A stretch of DNA of 64,000 bases from Clostridiales bacterium (GTDB taxonomy: Bacteria > Bacillota > Clostridia > Christensenellales > Aristaeellaceae), in NCBI GenBank assembly GCA_015056325.1, contig SVGL01000007.1:62001-126000 (forward strand), in the 5' to 3' direction. Shown here piece by piece: positions 24,110 to 33,174 of this stretch. Position numbers and translations under genes: made by a program. The notes under the pieces were generated by a model. That model made no database searches. It saw only the letters and a list, made by a program, of their open reading frames with translations, and was not told where the DNA came from. Numbering within the stretch: position 1 is the stretch's first letter; each line of letters starts with the position of its first letter.

Positions 24110-26962
24110 ATGATGTTCCTGACTCGCAATGGTACTGCTCTGCCCTTTGTTGTGGAAGTATCCGCCCATGCGGGTGTATTGCGCGTGGCTGGCAAGGTCA
24201 TGATGGACGTGGAGAAGGTTTCCGGCGTGAAGCCCGCGCTGCTGCGAGCAGCTCCTGACGCGCCCCATGTGCTCTGCGCGACCCTGGGCTGCTCCGAGAT
24301 CGCTGACAGGCTCATCGCCCAGGGCAAGCTCCCCCAGGCGGAGGAAATCCGCGGCAAGTGGGAGTGCTATGTCATCGCCAAGGTGGACGGCAATCTGATC
24401 ATCCTGGGCTCCGACAAGCGCAGCACCGAGTTCGGCATGTTTGAGCTTTCGAAGTACATCGGCGTGTCCCCCCTGTGCTACTGGGGCGATGCGGATCCCC
24501 TGCCCTGCGCGGACGTCGAGCTGAAGGACGATATCTGCACCGTATCGAAGGAGCCCAGCGTCCGTTACCGCGGCCTGTTTATCAACGATGAATGGCCCTG
24601 CTTCGGCACCTGGGCAACCACCCACTTTGGCGGCGTGAACGCAGAAATGTACGACCACGTCTTCGAGCTGCTGCTGCGGTTGAAAGCCAACTACATGTGG
24701 CCCGCGATGTGGAAGAGCGTCTTCGGCGAGGAAGGCCCCGGCCCCCTGAACGAGGAGCTGGCGGATGAGTACGGCATTGTGGTGGGCAACAGCCATCATG
24801 AGCCTTGCCTGCGGGCGGGCGAGGAGTTCAAGCACTCCATCAAAGCCGGCGGCCAGTACGGCACCGACTGGAATTTTGTGCGCAACCGCGAGGGCATCAC
24901 CCGCTTCTGGGTGGACGGCCTCAAGCGCTCCGGCAAGTACGAGCACCTGATCACCATCGGCATGCGCGGCGAGGATGACTCCGCCATGCTGGGCGAGGAC
25001 AGCGGTCTTCGCGCCAATATCGAGTACCTCAAGGACGTCATCACCACCCAGGAAAGGCTCATACAGGAGCACGCGGGCCCCAAGTCGAAGGATCAGCCCC
25101 GTCTGCTGGCGCTGTACAAGGAGGTCGAGCCCTTCTTCTACGGCAACGAGAACGTTCAGGGCCTCAAGGACTGGGAGGGCCTCACCAACACCGTCTGCAT
25201 GCTGTGCGAGGACAACCATGGCTTCATGCGTTCCCTGCCCACGCCCGAGATGACCGAGAACATCAAGCAGCGCGGCTGCGGCTGGGGCATGTACTACCAC
25301 GTCGATTATCACGGCGGCCCGGTGAGCTACGAGTGGATGCCCTCCACGCCCTTCTCCCTGCTGTGGGAGCAGATGTGCCTGGCCTATGACTACGGCATCC
25401 ACGATGTGTGGATCCTCAACACCGGCGACCTGAAGGGCAACGAGGTGAGCCTCCAGCAGTTCCTGGATCTGGCCTACGACTACGACAGGTGGGGCAGCCA
25501 CATCGCTGACAACTGGCGCAGGTGGGTGGCGCATTTTGTCGCGGAAACCTTCCCTGGTATGACCTCCGGTCAGCAAAACATCACCGCCGAGCTGCTCATC
25601 GGCCTGTATGACCTGAATGGCAAGCGACGCCCCGAGGCGCTCAACGCCGGCGTATATCATCCCTGCCACGAGCAGGAATATACCCGCATGCACCGTCTGG
25701 GAGAGAAGCTCTGCCTGGACAGCTGCAGCCTCTGCGACAGTCTGGACGATCCCATGCAGGACGCCTTCTACAGTATGGTGCATCTTCCCCTGAAGAGCAG
25801 CGTCAACCTGCTGGAGATGCACCTGAATGCCGCTGTCAACGCCCACTATGCCCAGCAGGCCCGTCCGGTTGCCAACGAATACGCAGACCGCGTGGCCGAG
25901 TGCATGCAGCGCGACGCCGCCCTGTGCGAAGAGTACGCCGCCTTCCGGGACGGCAAGTGGAGCGGCATGGAGCAGGAAGCCCATATCGGGTTCATCGTCT
26001 GGAACGAGGACGGCTGCAAGCTGCCTCTGCGCACCTATGTGTACCCCTGGAAGGAGCCCCGCCTGAGCGCCTCCCGGGCAGATGCGGCCCCCGTTTACGG
26101 TAAAAAGTACGGCGCGCCCATGGTCATCCGTGCAGATGACTTCTGCGACGCAGGCGTGAGCCGTGTGGAGCTGGAAATCGCCAATGCCGGCGTGGGCGAG
26201 CTGAACTTCCACATTGAGGGCGAAGCGGACTGGCTGCAGGTTTCTCCCTCCTCCGGTACGGTCTGCGATATCGGCTATGTTGCCCTTGACTGTGACCGCA
26301 GCAAGCTGACCGAGGACGTCCAGCACTGCACGCTGACCATCATCGCCGACGACTGCAAGGTGCTGGTGGACGTCCACGCAAAGAAGCATGCTCCCAACGC
26401 CAAGCCCGCCTATATGCCCGTGAAGAAGGTCGTCACCATCGACGCTCCGCATTTCTGCGATCATCACGACGTGGACGGCGCGGCCTTCCGCGTGCTGCCC
26501 GGCTACGGCCGCAGCGGCAACCAGAGCCTGGCTGGCGGTGCCGTGAAGGTCTACCCCAACACCGCCGCCTTCGCGCCTGATGCGGACGCGCCTTCCCTCA
26601 CCTACCGCTTCTTCGCGGAGGAAGCTGGCGAGCATATCTGCGAGCTGTGGCTCACCCCCACCAGCCCCGTGCAGCCCAAGACAGCCATGCGCTGCACCCT
26701 GGAGATCGGCGGCGAAAAGCAGCTGATCACCTGCGTGCCCGATGACTACCGCGCGGGCGAGAACAGCGATCCCCGCTGGTGCCACGCGATGGTCAATCAC
26801 ATCCGCAAGGTGAAGATGGCCATCCACTGCGAAAAGGGCCTCAACGAAATCACCATCGGCGCGGTGGATCCCAACCTCATTCTGGAGCGCATCCTGATCT
26901 ACCCCGCGGGCCACGTCATGCCCGAGAGCTACCTCGGCCCGCAGGAATCCGCCTGCATCTGA
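24110..26962 (+). CDS. Glycoside hydrolase family 115 (xylan alpha-glucuronidase-like)
   Basis: 950 residues, start ATG at 24110 (ATG 24113 is equally possible), AGGAGG upstream. An N-terminal domain (about 1-150) precedes the catalytic barrel with RYRGLFINDEWPC, LLLRLKANYMWPAMW, YGIVVGNSHHEP and WILNTGDLKGNE, the conserved blocks of GH115. A C-terminal carbohydrate-binding-like portion is seen from about residue 680. GH115 enzymes remove (4-O-methyl)glucuronic acid side chains from xylan. There is no signal peptide, so it probably acts on imported oligosaccharides. A MATE exporter follows 19 bases later. Confidence 0.88.
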   Translation: MMFLTRNGTALPFVVEVSAHAGVLRVAGKVMMDVEKVSGVKPALLRAAPDAPHVLCATLGCSEIADRLIAQGKLPQAEEIRGKWECYVIAKVDGNLIILGSDKRSTEFGMFELSKYIGVSPLCYWGDADPLPCADVELKDDICTVSKEPSVRYRGLFINDEWPCFGTWATTHFGGVNAEMYDHVFELLLRLKANYMWPAMWKSVFGEEGPGPLNEELADEYGIVVGNSHHEPCLRAGEEFKHSIKAGGQYGTDWNFVRNREGITRFWVDGLKRSGKYEHLITIGMRGEDDSAMLGEDSGLRANIEYLKDVITTQERLIQEHAGPKSKDQPRLLALYKEVEPFFYGNENVQGLKDWEGLTNTVCMLCEDNHGFMRSLPTPEMTENIKQRGCGWGMYYHVDYHGGPVSYEWMPSTPFSLLWEQMCLAYDYGIHDVWILNTGDLKGNEVSLQQFLDLAYDYDRWGSHIADNWRRWVAHFVAETFPGMTSGQQNITAELLIGLYDLNGKRRPEALNAGVYHPCHEQEYTRMHRLGEKLCLDSCSLCDSLDDPMQDAFYSMVHLPLKSSVNLLEMHLNAAVNAHYAQQARPVANEYADRVAECMQRDAALCEEYAAFRDGKWSGMEQEAHIGFIVWNEDGCKLPLRTYVYPWKEPRLSASRADAAPVYGKKYGAPMVIRADDFCDAGVSRVELEIANAGVGELNFHIEGEADWLQVSPSSGTVCDIGYVALDCDRSKLTEDVQHCTLTIIADDCKVLVDVHAKKHAPNAKPAYMPVKKVVTIDAPHFCDHHDVDGAAFRVLPGYGRSGNQSLAGGAVKVYPNTAAFAPDADAPSLTYRFFAEEAGEHICELWLTPTSPVQPKTAMRCTLEIGGEKQLITCVPDDYRAGENSDPRWCHAMVNHIRKVKMAIHCEKGLNEITIGAVDPNLILERILIYPAGHVMPESYLGPQESACI

Positions 26963-26981
26963 TGCAAAGGAGACAAGCCTT

Positions 26982-28379
26982 ATGGCACGCGCAAAAAAAT
27001 ATGAAATGAACATGACCGAGGGCGCACTGCTGCCTAAAGTCCTGCTGTTCTCCCTGCCGCTGATTGCTTCCGGCGTGCTGCAGCTGCTCTTCAACGCTGC
27101 GGACATGGTGGTCGTGGGCCAGTGGGCGGGCAAGGAATGCCTGGCCGCAGTGGGCTCCACGGGCAGCCTGATCAACCTGATGGTCAATGTGTTCATCGGG
27201 TTGAGCGTGGGCGGCAGCGTGGCGGTGGCCCGCTCCTTCGGCGCGAGCGACCCGGCGGCGGTGCACCGTTCCGTCCATACGGCGATGACCCTGGCGATCA
27301 TCGCCGGCCTGGTGGTGGGCCTGCTGGGCTTCATCTTCTGCCGGCCGCTGCTGAAGATGATGGACAACCCCGTCCTGGACCTGGCTACCACCTACATGAA
27401 GATCTACTTCCTGGGCATGCCCTTCAACATGGTGTACAACTTCGGCGCGTCCATCCTGCGCGCCGTGGGCGACACCAAGCGTCCGCTGGTCTACCTGACC
27501 ATCGCCGGTGTGGTGAATGTGATTTTGAACCTCATCCTGGTCATTGCCTTCCACATGAACGTGGCGGGCGTGGCCATCGCGACGGTTGCCTCCCAGGCGG
27601 TCAGCGCGGTGCTGGTGGTCATCTGCCTGATGCGCTCCCACGGTGTGGTGCATCTGGATGTGAAGGAGCTGCGCATCCACAAGCGCCAGCTGATCGATAT
27701 CGCGAGAGTCGGTCTGCCTGCGGGTCTGCAGGGCAGCCTGTTCTCCATCTCCAACGTGCTGATCCAGTCCTCGGTGAATGGCTTCGGCGAGGTGGTCGTG
27801 GCGGCGAACTCTGCCGGCGGCAACCTGGAGGGATTCGTTTACACGGCGATGAACGCCATCCACCAGGCGGCGCTGACCTTTGCCAGCCAGAACCTGGGCG
27901 CGGGCAAGATCAAGCGCGTGCGCCGCAGCGTGGGCGTATGTCTGCTGACGGTGCTGACCATCGGATTGGTGCTGGGCAATCTGATGCTGCTCTTCGGCCG
28001 GCCGCTGCTCTCATTGTACCTGGATGACCCCTCAGCCATCGACCTGGCCACCGGCGTCACCGTGCTGGAATACGGCATGAAGCGCCTGACCTGGATGCTG
28101 CCGCTGTACTGCCTGTGCGGTCTGATGGACGTGATGGTGGGCACGCTGCGCGGCGTGGGATACTCCATCATGCCCATGATCGTGAGCCTGACGGGCGCGT
28201 GCATCTTCCGCGTGGTGTGGATCCTGACGATCTTCGCCGCCAACCCCACGCTGGATATCCTCTATGTGTCCTACCCCATCTCCTGGGCGCTGACCTTCGG
28301 GGCGCACCTGCTGTGCTATGTGTTCATTGCGCGCAGGAAGCTGGCGAGGCTGGAAGCGAAGATAGGACCGGTTGAATAA
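26982..28379 (+). CDS. MATE family efflux transporter
   Basis: 465 residues, twelve predicted hydrophobic helices in two pseudo-symmetric halves. Conserved blocks are LPLIASGVLQLLFNAADMVVVGQ, GSTGSLINL near the N-terminus and the matching second-half GLPAGLQGSLFSISNVLIQS. Start ATG at 26982 has AAAGGAG upstream. It exports organic cations, drugs or metabolites with Na+ or H+. The tight spacing behind GH115 suggests co-transcription but does not reveal the substrate. Confidence 0.93.
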   Translation: MARAKKYEMNMTEGALLPKVLLFSLPLIASGVLQLLFNAADMVVVGQWAGKECLAAVGSTGSLINLMVNVFIGLSVGGSVAVARSFGASDPAAVHRSVHTAMTLAIIAGLVVGLLGFIFCRPLLKMMDNPVLDLATTYMKIYFLGMPFNMVYNFGASILRAVGDTKRPLVYLTIAGVVNVILNLILVIAFHMNVAGVAIATVASQAVSAVLVVICLMRSHGVVHLDVKELRIHKRQLIDIARVGLPAGLQGSLFSISNVLIQSSVNGFGEVVVAANSAGGNLEGFVYTAMNAIHQAALTFASQNLGAGKIKRVRRSVGVCLLTVLTIGLVLGNLMLLFGRPLLSLYLDDPSAIDLATGVTVLEYGMKRLTWMLPLYCLCGLMDVMVGTLRGVGYSIMPMIVSLTGACIFRVVWILTIFAANPTLDILYVSYPISWALTFGAHLLCYVFIARRKLARLEAKIGPVE

Positions 28380-28388
28380 CTGTATATC

Positions 28389-28427
28389 AAAGGGCGCTGA
28401 CAGTGCAAATTGCTGTCAGCGCCTTTC
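28389..28427 (+). terminator. Terminator after the MATE gene
   Basis: AGGGCGCTGACAG and CTGTCAGCGCCTTT form a long near-perfect stem across a 9-base loop. Confidence 0.85.
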
Positions 28428-28463
28428 TGATTGGCTGGCAAGATTTACAAACAAGTCGCGCAT

Positions 28464-28532
28464 TCTCCCTCAGTCAGCGCCGCAAGGCGATGACTGAGGG
28501 AGTAAAACCACGGGCGAAGACGGAGGGAGTTC
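28464..28532. repeat. REP-like element, CTCCCTCAGTCAGC family
   Basis: CTCCCTCAGTCA followed by its complement TGACTGAGGGAG and the GGGCGAAGACGGAGGGAG tail seen in other copies. Confidence 0.75.
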
Positions 28533-28538
28533 CCACAC

Positions 28539-28569
28539 AAAAAAAGGAGGACGCACATCGCGTCCTCCT
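28539..28569 (-). terminator. Terminator of the floT operon
   Basis: Minus strand GGAGGACGC/GCGTCCTCC perfect stem followed by seven T. Confidence 0.88.
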
Positions 28570-28575
28570 CGGAAT

Positions 28576-28755
28576 TCACCTGACCGGGGTGATGACGGGC
28601 TTGCCCTCCTTGTCCACCAGGACTGTCAGGCCTGCGCCGTAGCCCTGGGCGAAGTACAGGTAATTCACACCCGTTTCCTTATCTACCCAGATCTCCACGC
28701 AGGACATTGCTCCCTGCTTGTAGACCCTTTCAAAACGCTTGTCGTCCCAGGCCAT
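28576..28755 (-). CDS. DUF6440 family small protein
   Basis: 59 residues, start ATG at 28755 with AAGGAG 7 bases upstream. The sequence (DDKRFERVYKQG, IWVDKETGVNYLYFAQGYG, AGLTVLVDKEGKPVI) matches the small DUF6440 group, which has a DKxTGVNYL core and a DKxGKPV tail. It is common in Firmicutes and of unknown function. It sits 17 bases behind the flotillin-like gene in the same direction, and a terminator follows directly, so the pair is an operon. Confidence 0.82.
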   Translation of the reverse strand: MAWDDKRFERVYKQGAMSCVEIWVDKETGVNYLYFAQGYGAGLTVLVDKEGKPVITPVR

Positions 28756-28772
28756 GTTGATGCTCCTTCCGG

Positions 28773-30221
28773 TTACTCCGCCTTCTCATCGTCGCTGACC
28801 GCCTTGCCAATCAGGCCGCCGGTGGTCACGTCCCGGAGCATGCGGGGGATGTCCAGACCCACGGCGTCCTTGACGGCCTCGAAGGTCTGCAGCATGGTGC
28901 CGGCGGTGTCCTTCGCCATGGAGGTTGCGCCGCCCTCGCCGAAGAGGATGATCTTGTCGGTCTTGGAAAGGGGCTCGGAGACGGCCTTGGCCATGTCGGG
29001 CAGCTTGTCGATGACCATCTGCATCATGGCGGCCTGGCCGTACTGCTTCATGGCTTCGGCCTTCTTGAGCATGGCCTCGGCCTCGGCTTCACCCTTCATG
29101 CGGATGGCTTCGGCTTCCTTCTGGGCCAGAACGTACTGGGCTTCGGCTTCCTTCTGGGCCTTGAACAGATCGGCCTCGGCGCGGGCCTGGATGACGGCAC
29201 GATCGGCTTCCGCAGCGGCGATCTTGGCGTCGCGCTCGGCCTCGGCACGTTCGCGGACCTCGATGGACAGCTTCTCACGCTGAATCTGGACCTGCTGGGC
29301 CTGCAGCTCGGTTTCCTTCTGCAGACGGATCAGCTCGGCTTCGGCGCGCTCGGTTTCCAGGGCCTTACGGCTGTTTTCCTGCTGCACCTGGTAGGCCAGG
29401 TCGGCTTCAGCCTTGGCGCGGTCCTGCTCGGCGCGGAACTGGGCACGGCGGAGCTCCAGCTCCTTGTCCTGCTCGGCGATGGTGGCGTGGGCCTCAGCGC
29501 GGGCCTTGTTACCTTCCTGCTCGGCGATGGACTGACGGATCAGGGTGTCACGCTCGGCCTCGGCACGGGCGATGTCCGCGTCGCGCTTCTTCTCGGTGAT
29601 GTTCTTGACGGCCAGGGTATCCAGCACGCCGTCGTTATCAGAGAAGTTCTGGATGGTGATGTTGACGATTTCCAGACCCATGTTGCGCATGTCGCCGGTA
29701 GCGGCGCGCTGGGTGGCGGTGGCGAACTTATCACGGTTCTGCACCAGGTCGGAGATGGTCATGCCGCCGATGATTTCACGCATGTTGCCTTCCAGCACCT
29801 GCATGGCGACCGCGGCGATTTCCTGCTGCTTCCAGCCCAGGAACTGCTCCGCGGCGGTAGCGACGGACACATCGTCAGAGCCGATCTTGATGTTGGCAAC
29901 GCCGTCCACCATCACGCCGATGTATTCCTGAGAGGGCACGGGCTGGCCGGTCTTGATATCGACCTGCATGATGCCCAGGTTCAGCTTGTCCACACGCTCG
30001 AAGAAGGGGATGACGAAGGTCGCGCCGCCGCGAACGATGCGGTAGCCGAAACGCTTGACAACTTCTTTGCCATCGTCGTCCTTGACCTTATACTTGTGCT
30101 TGCGGCCGGAAACGATCAGCGCCACATTCGGCGGAACCTTGATGTAGTTGCACATGAAAATGATGACTGCCAACACGACAAGGGCGATGATGACAATCGC
30201 TGCGGGAGAAATACCAGGCAT
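28773..30221 (-). CDS. floT: Flotillin-like SPFH/band-7 membrane scaffold protein
   Basis: 482 residues, start ATG at 30221 with AAGGAGG upstream. An N-terminal transmembrane segment (about 8-24) is followed by the SPFH domain (about 30-200, with YRIVRGGATFVIPFFERVD and FLGWKQQEI). A long Ala/Glu-rich coiled coil follows (about 200-400, many AEAE repeats), then a C-terminal region with KTDKIILFGEGG. This is the YuaG/FloT layout, not the shorter FloA. It organises membrane microdomains together with signalling and secretion proteins. Confidence 0.9.
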   Translation of the reverse strand: MPGISPAAIVIIALVVLAVIIFMCNYIKVPPNVALIVSGRKHKYKVKDDDGKEVVKRFGYRIVRGGATFVIPFFERVDKLNLGIMQVDIKTGQPVPSQEYIGVMVDGVANIKIGSDDVSVATAAEQFLGWKQQEIAAVAMQVLEGNMREIIGGMTISDLVQNRDKFATATQRAATGDMRNMGLEIVNITIQNFSDNDGVLDTLAVKNITEKKRDADIARAEAERDTLIRQSIAEQEGNKARAEAHATIAEQDKELELRRAQFRAEQDRAKAEADLAYQVQQENSRKALETERAEAELIRLQKETELQAQQVQIQREKLSIEVRERAEAERDAKIAAAEADRAVIQARAEADLFKAQKEAEAQYVLAQKEAEAIRMKGEAEAEAMLKKAEAMKQYGQAAMMQMVIDKLPDMAKAVSEPLSKTDKIILFGEGGATSMAKDTAGTMLQTFEAVKDAVGLDIPRMLRDVTTGGLIGKAVSDDEKAE

Positions 30222-30277
30222 AGTGTACCTCCTTGATCCTTTGTGTTTACAGGCGGGGGTTCCGCCCTGCTGCTTTT

Positions 30278-30306
30278 ATTATACAACAGTTGAGATATTT
30301 ATGCAA
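30278..30306 (-). promoter_or_regulatory. Promoter of the floT operon
   Basis: Minus strand TTGCAT (30306-30301), 17 bases, TATAAT (30283-30278). It is divergent from the aroB promoter at 30424-30452. The 296-base spacer 30222-30517 holds only these two promoters. Confidence 0.7.
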
Positions 30307-30423
30307 GGACAAGTGGAACGGTTCGGTGATGATTTCAACCGCGTCCGGCGACAGATGGGACGTTTTTCGCCTGGCTGAGGAAAAAGCAGAGGAAATGGCT
30401 TGTGCCGGGGAGGCGTTTCCGCA

Positions 30424-30452
30424 TTGCTTTTTTGCTGCAGATTCATTATAAT
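30424..30452 (+). promoter_or_regulatory. Promoter of aroB-GH43
   Basis: TTGCTT (30424-30429), 17 bases, TATAAT (30447-30452), 66 bases before the aroB start. Confidence 0.7.
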
Positions 30453-30517
30453 AGTGGCAAAAGAATGCCGAAGATCCTGGGATTGATCTGATGTACAAAA
30501 CAAACCGGAGGTTCATG

Positions 30518-31591
30518 ATGTCTATGATTACCGTTCCCCTGGGGGAACGCAGCTATCCTATCCACATCGGCAGCGGCCTGCTGGACTGCCTGGGCGCCCA
30601 CACGCTGGAGGCCCTGGGCGAGATTTCCGTGGCCGTCGTCACCGATGATAACGTGGCCCCGCTGTACCTCCAGCGCGCCGTAGCTTCGCTGGAAAGCGCG
30701 GGATTGCATGTGTGCACCCTCACGCTGCCCCACGGCGAGCAAACGAAGTGCCTGGACCAGCTGGCGAAGCTGTACAGCTTCCTGTGCGAGAGCCGCATCA
30801 CCCGCCGGGATGCGGTGGTGGCCCTTGGCGGCGGCGTGATCGGCGATCTGACCGGCCTTGCGGCGGCGACCTTCCTGCGGGGCGTGCACTTCATCCAGGT
30901 GCCCACGACCCTGCTGGCCCAGGTGGATTCCTCCGTGGGCGGCAAGGTTGCGGTGGATTTGCCCCAGGGCAAGAACCTGGTCGGCGCGTTCTATCAGCCG
31001 GATTTCGTGCTGGTGGATCCCAATACCCTGACCACGCTGACGGATGAGTACTGGCGGGACGGCCTGGGCGAGGTGGTCAAGTACGGCTGCATCGGCGATA
31101 GCTCGCTCTTCGCCCTGCTGGAGGAATGTGCCCCCGGCGGACGCGCTGCCCTCATGGCGCGCATCGACGAGATCCTCCAGCACTGCATCCAGGCGAAAGC
31201 TGACGTGGTCGCCCAGGATGAGCGGGACACCGGCCTGCGCATGACGCTGAACTTCGGCCACACCATCGCCCACGCGGTGGAGACCTGCCAGCATTATTCG
31301 GGCATACGCCACGGCGAGGCCGTTGCCCTGGGCATGCACCTGATGACCCGCCTGACCGAGCAGAAGGGCCTGACCGCTCCTGGCACCGCTGACCGCCTGG
31401 ACGCCCTCCTCCGCCAGCTGGACATGCCCATGGAGCTGCCGGATTTCGACGAGGAAACCCTTATCTCCGCCATGTTTATGGACAAGAAGTTTTCCGGGAA
31501 GGTGCTGCGGGTCATTGTGCTGAACAAGATTGGCCAGTGCTTCATCCATCCCACGGATGCAACGTTCTTTCACGGTATGACGAATATTTGA
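30518..31591 (+). CDS. aroB: 3-dehydroquinate synthase
   Basis: 357 residues from ATG at 30518, taken because GGAGG (30507-30511) lies 6 bases upstream; 30515 and 30524 are alternatives. NAD-binding and metal-site blocks are present: VALGGGVIGDLTGLAA, QVPTTLLAQVDSSVGGK, NFGHTIAHAVE (metal histidine) and GIRHGEAVALGMHL. It converts DAHP to 3-dehydroquinate, step two of the shikimate pathway. The gene is away from other aro genes and is followed after 12 bases by a GH43 glycosidase, an unusual partner. Confidence 0.95.
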   Translation: MSMITVPLGERSYPIHIGSGLLDCLGAHTLEALGEISVAVVTDDNVAPLYLQRAVASLESAGLHVCTLTLPHGEQTKCLDQLAKLYSFLCESRITRRDAVVALGGGVIGDLTGLAAATFLRGVHFIQVPTTLLAQVDSSVGGKVAVDLPQGKNLVGAFYQPDFVLVDPNTLTTLTDEYWRDGLGEVVKYGCIGDSSLFALLEECAPGGRAALMARIDEILQHCIQAKADVVAQDERDTGLRMTLNFGHTIAHAVETCQHYSGIRHGEAVALGMHLMTRLTEQKGLTAPGTADRLDALLRQLDMPMELPDFDEETLISAMFMDKKFSGKVLRVIVLNKIGQCFIHPTDATFFHGMTNI

Positions 31592-31603
31592 GAGGTGCGA
31601 ACG

Positions 31604-33004
31604 ATGAAAAAGCAGGCTTTCAATCCCTATCTGCCCTCATGGGAGTACATCCCGGACGGTGAGCCCTACGTCTTTGACGGGCGCGTGTATGTATACGGTT
31701 CCCACGATCAGTTCAACGGCTGGGTCTTCTGCCAGGGGGACTACATGGGCTGGTCCGCGCCGGTGGAGGATCTGTCCGACTGGCGCTGCGAGGGCGTGAT
31801 CTACGAAAAGACCCAGGATCCCCTCAACGCCGACGGCGCCATGTGCCTCTATGCCCCTGACGTCACCAAGGGCCCCGACGGCCGCTACTACCTGTACTAC
31901 GTGCTGGACAAGGTGGGCGTGGTAAGTGTCGCGGTGTGTGATTCCCCGGCAGGCCGGTACAAGTTCCTGGGCTATGTGCACTACAAGGACGGCACGCGTT
32001 TGGGCGATCGTCCCGGCGACGAGCCCCAGTTCGACCCCGGCGTGATCACCGAGGGCGACAAGACCTTCCTGTACACCGGCTTTTGCGCAAGGGGCGACAA
32101 GTCCCGCCACGGCGCGATGTGCACCGTGCTGGAGAGCGATATGCTCACCATCGCCGAGGAGCCCATCTTCGTCGCGCCCGGCGTGGAGTACGAGCAGGGC
32201 ACCGGTTTTGAGGGCCACGCCTACTTTGAGGCGGCCTCCATCCGCAAGCGCGGGGATACCTACTACTTTGTGTACTCCTCCACGCCCATGCACGAGCTGT
32301 GCTATGCTACCGGCAGCGATCCCCGCGGCCCCTTCACCTACGGCGGCGTGATCGTCTCCAACGCGGACCTGCACATTGATACCTACAAGCCCGCTGACAT
32401 GCATGTGGTATCCGGCGGCAACAACCACGGATCCATCGTGGAGATCAATGGCCAGTGGTACATTTTCTACCACCGCCAGACCAACGGCCACTGGTACAGC
32501 CGCCAGGTCTGCGCCGAGCCCATCGAATTCCGCGAGGACGGCTCCATCATCCAGGCGGAGATCACCTCCTGCGGCCTCAACGGCGGCCCGCTGAAGGGCG
32601 AGGGTTGGTACCCGGCCTACATCGCCTGCCACCTTTTCGGCAAGGACACCCCGCTGATCGTGAGCCGCCCCGGTCTGCCCCGTATCACCCAGGATGGCCG
32701 CGACGGCGATCCCATCCCCGGCCACATCGATCAGATCGCGGACGGCACGACCATCGGCTTCAAGTACTTTGACTGCAAGGCGGTCAAGGGCATCCGCATC
32801 CAGACCCGCGGCTATTGCAACGGCGTCTTCAAGGTGCGCACCGCCTGGGACGGCGAGAACCTGGGCGAGATCCCGGTGAAGAACACCAACATCTGGGCGG
32901 AGGGCAGCTGCGAGTGCCAGATCCCCGACGGCGTGAACGCCATTTACCTCGTGTATCGCGGCGGCGGGGCGCCCCAGCTGCGCGGATTTGGCTTCATTTG
33001 CTGA
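31604..33004 (+). CDS. Glycoside hydrolase family 43 (arabinofuranosidase/xylosidase-like) with C-terminal binding module
   Basis: 466 residues from ATG at 31604 (AGAGGTG 6 bases upstream). Five-bladed propeller catalytic residues are visible: base Asp near PDGEPYVFDGRVYVYGSHD, pKa-tuning Asp in YAPDVTKGPDGRYYLYY, and acid Glu in FEGHAYFEAASIRKRGD. From about residue 370 a beta-sandwich module follows (FKYFDCKAVKGIRIQTRGY to YLVYRGGGAPQLRGFGF), resembling CBM6/35 types. There is no signal peptide, so it is likely intracellular, acting on imported arabinoxylo-oligosaccharides. It probably shares a transcript with aroB. Confidence 0.88.
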   Translation: MKKQAFNPYLPSWEYIPDGEPYVFDGRVYVYGSHDQFNGWVFCQGDYMGWSAPVEDLSDWRCEGVIYEKTQDPLNADGAMCLYAPDVTKGPDGRYYLYYVLDKVGVVSVAVCDSPAGRYKFLGYVHYKDGTRLGDRPGDEPQFDPGVITEGDKTFLYTGFCARGDKSRHGAMCTVLESDMLTIAEEPIFVAPGVEYEQGTGFEGHAYFEAASIRKRGDTYYFVYSSTPMHELCYATGSDPRGPFTYGGVIVSNADLHIDTYKPADMHVVSGGNNHGSIVEINGQWYIFYHRQTNGHWYSRQVCAEPIEFREDGSIIQAEITSCGLNGGPLKGEGWYPAYIACHLFGKDTPLIVSRPGLPRITQDGRDGDPIPGHIDQIADGTTIGFKYFDCKAVKGIRIQTRGYCNGVFKVRTAWDGENLGEIPVKNTNIWAEGSCECQIPDGVNAIYLVYRGGGAPQLRGFGFIC

Positions 33005-33174
33005 GTTGAAAGCGGATACATTGTGCACAAACGACGAAAAGCAACAAATTTGCATAATGCCCTTCCCAAAAGAATGGGAATCATGTAAAATATACTCGGC
33101 AGCATATTTCGCGGCCCGTCCAGGTTGTTCTGGGCGTGCCGCTTTTAGCTTTTGTACGGATGAAGGAGATGCTT

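Noticed and set aside
23984-27391. Very long open frame (over 1100 codons) opposite GH115
   Set aside because: It has no ribosome binding site, the translation is low in conserved motifs, and it lies antisense to a clearly conserved GH115. In GC-rich coding DNA such antisense frames are common.
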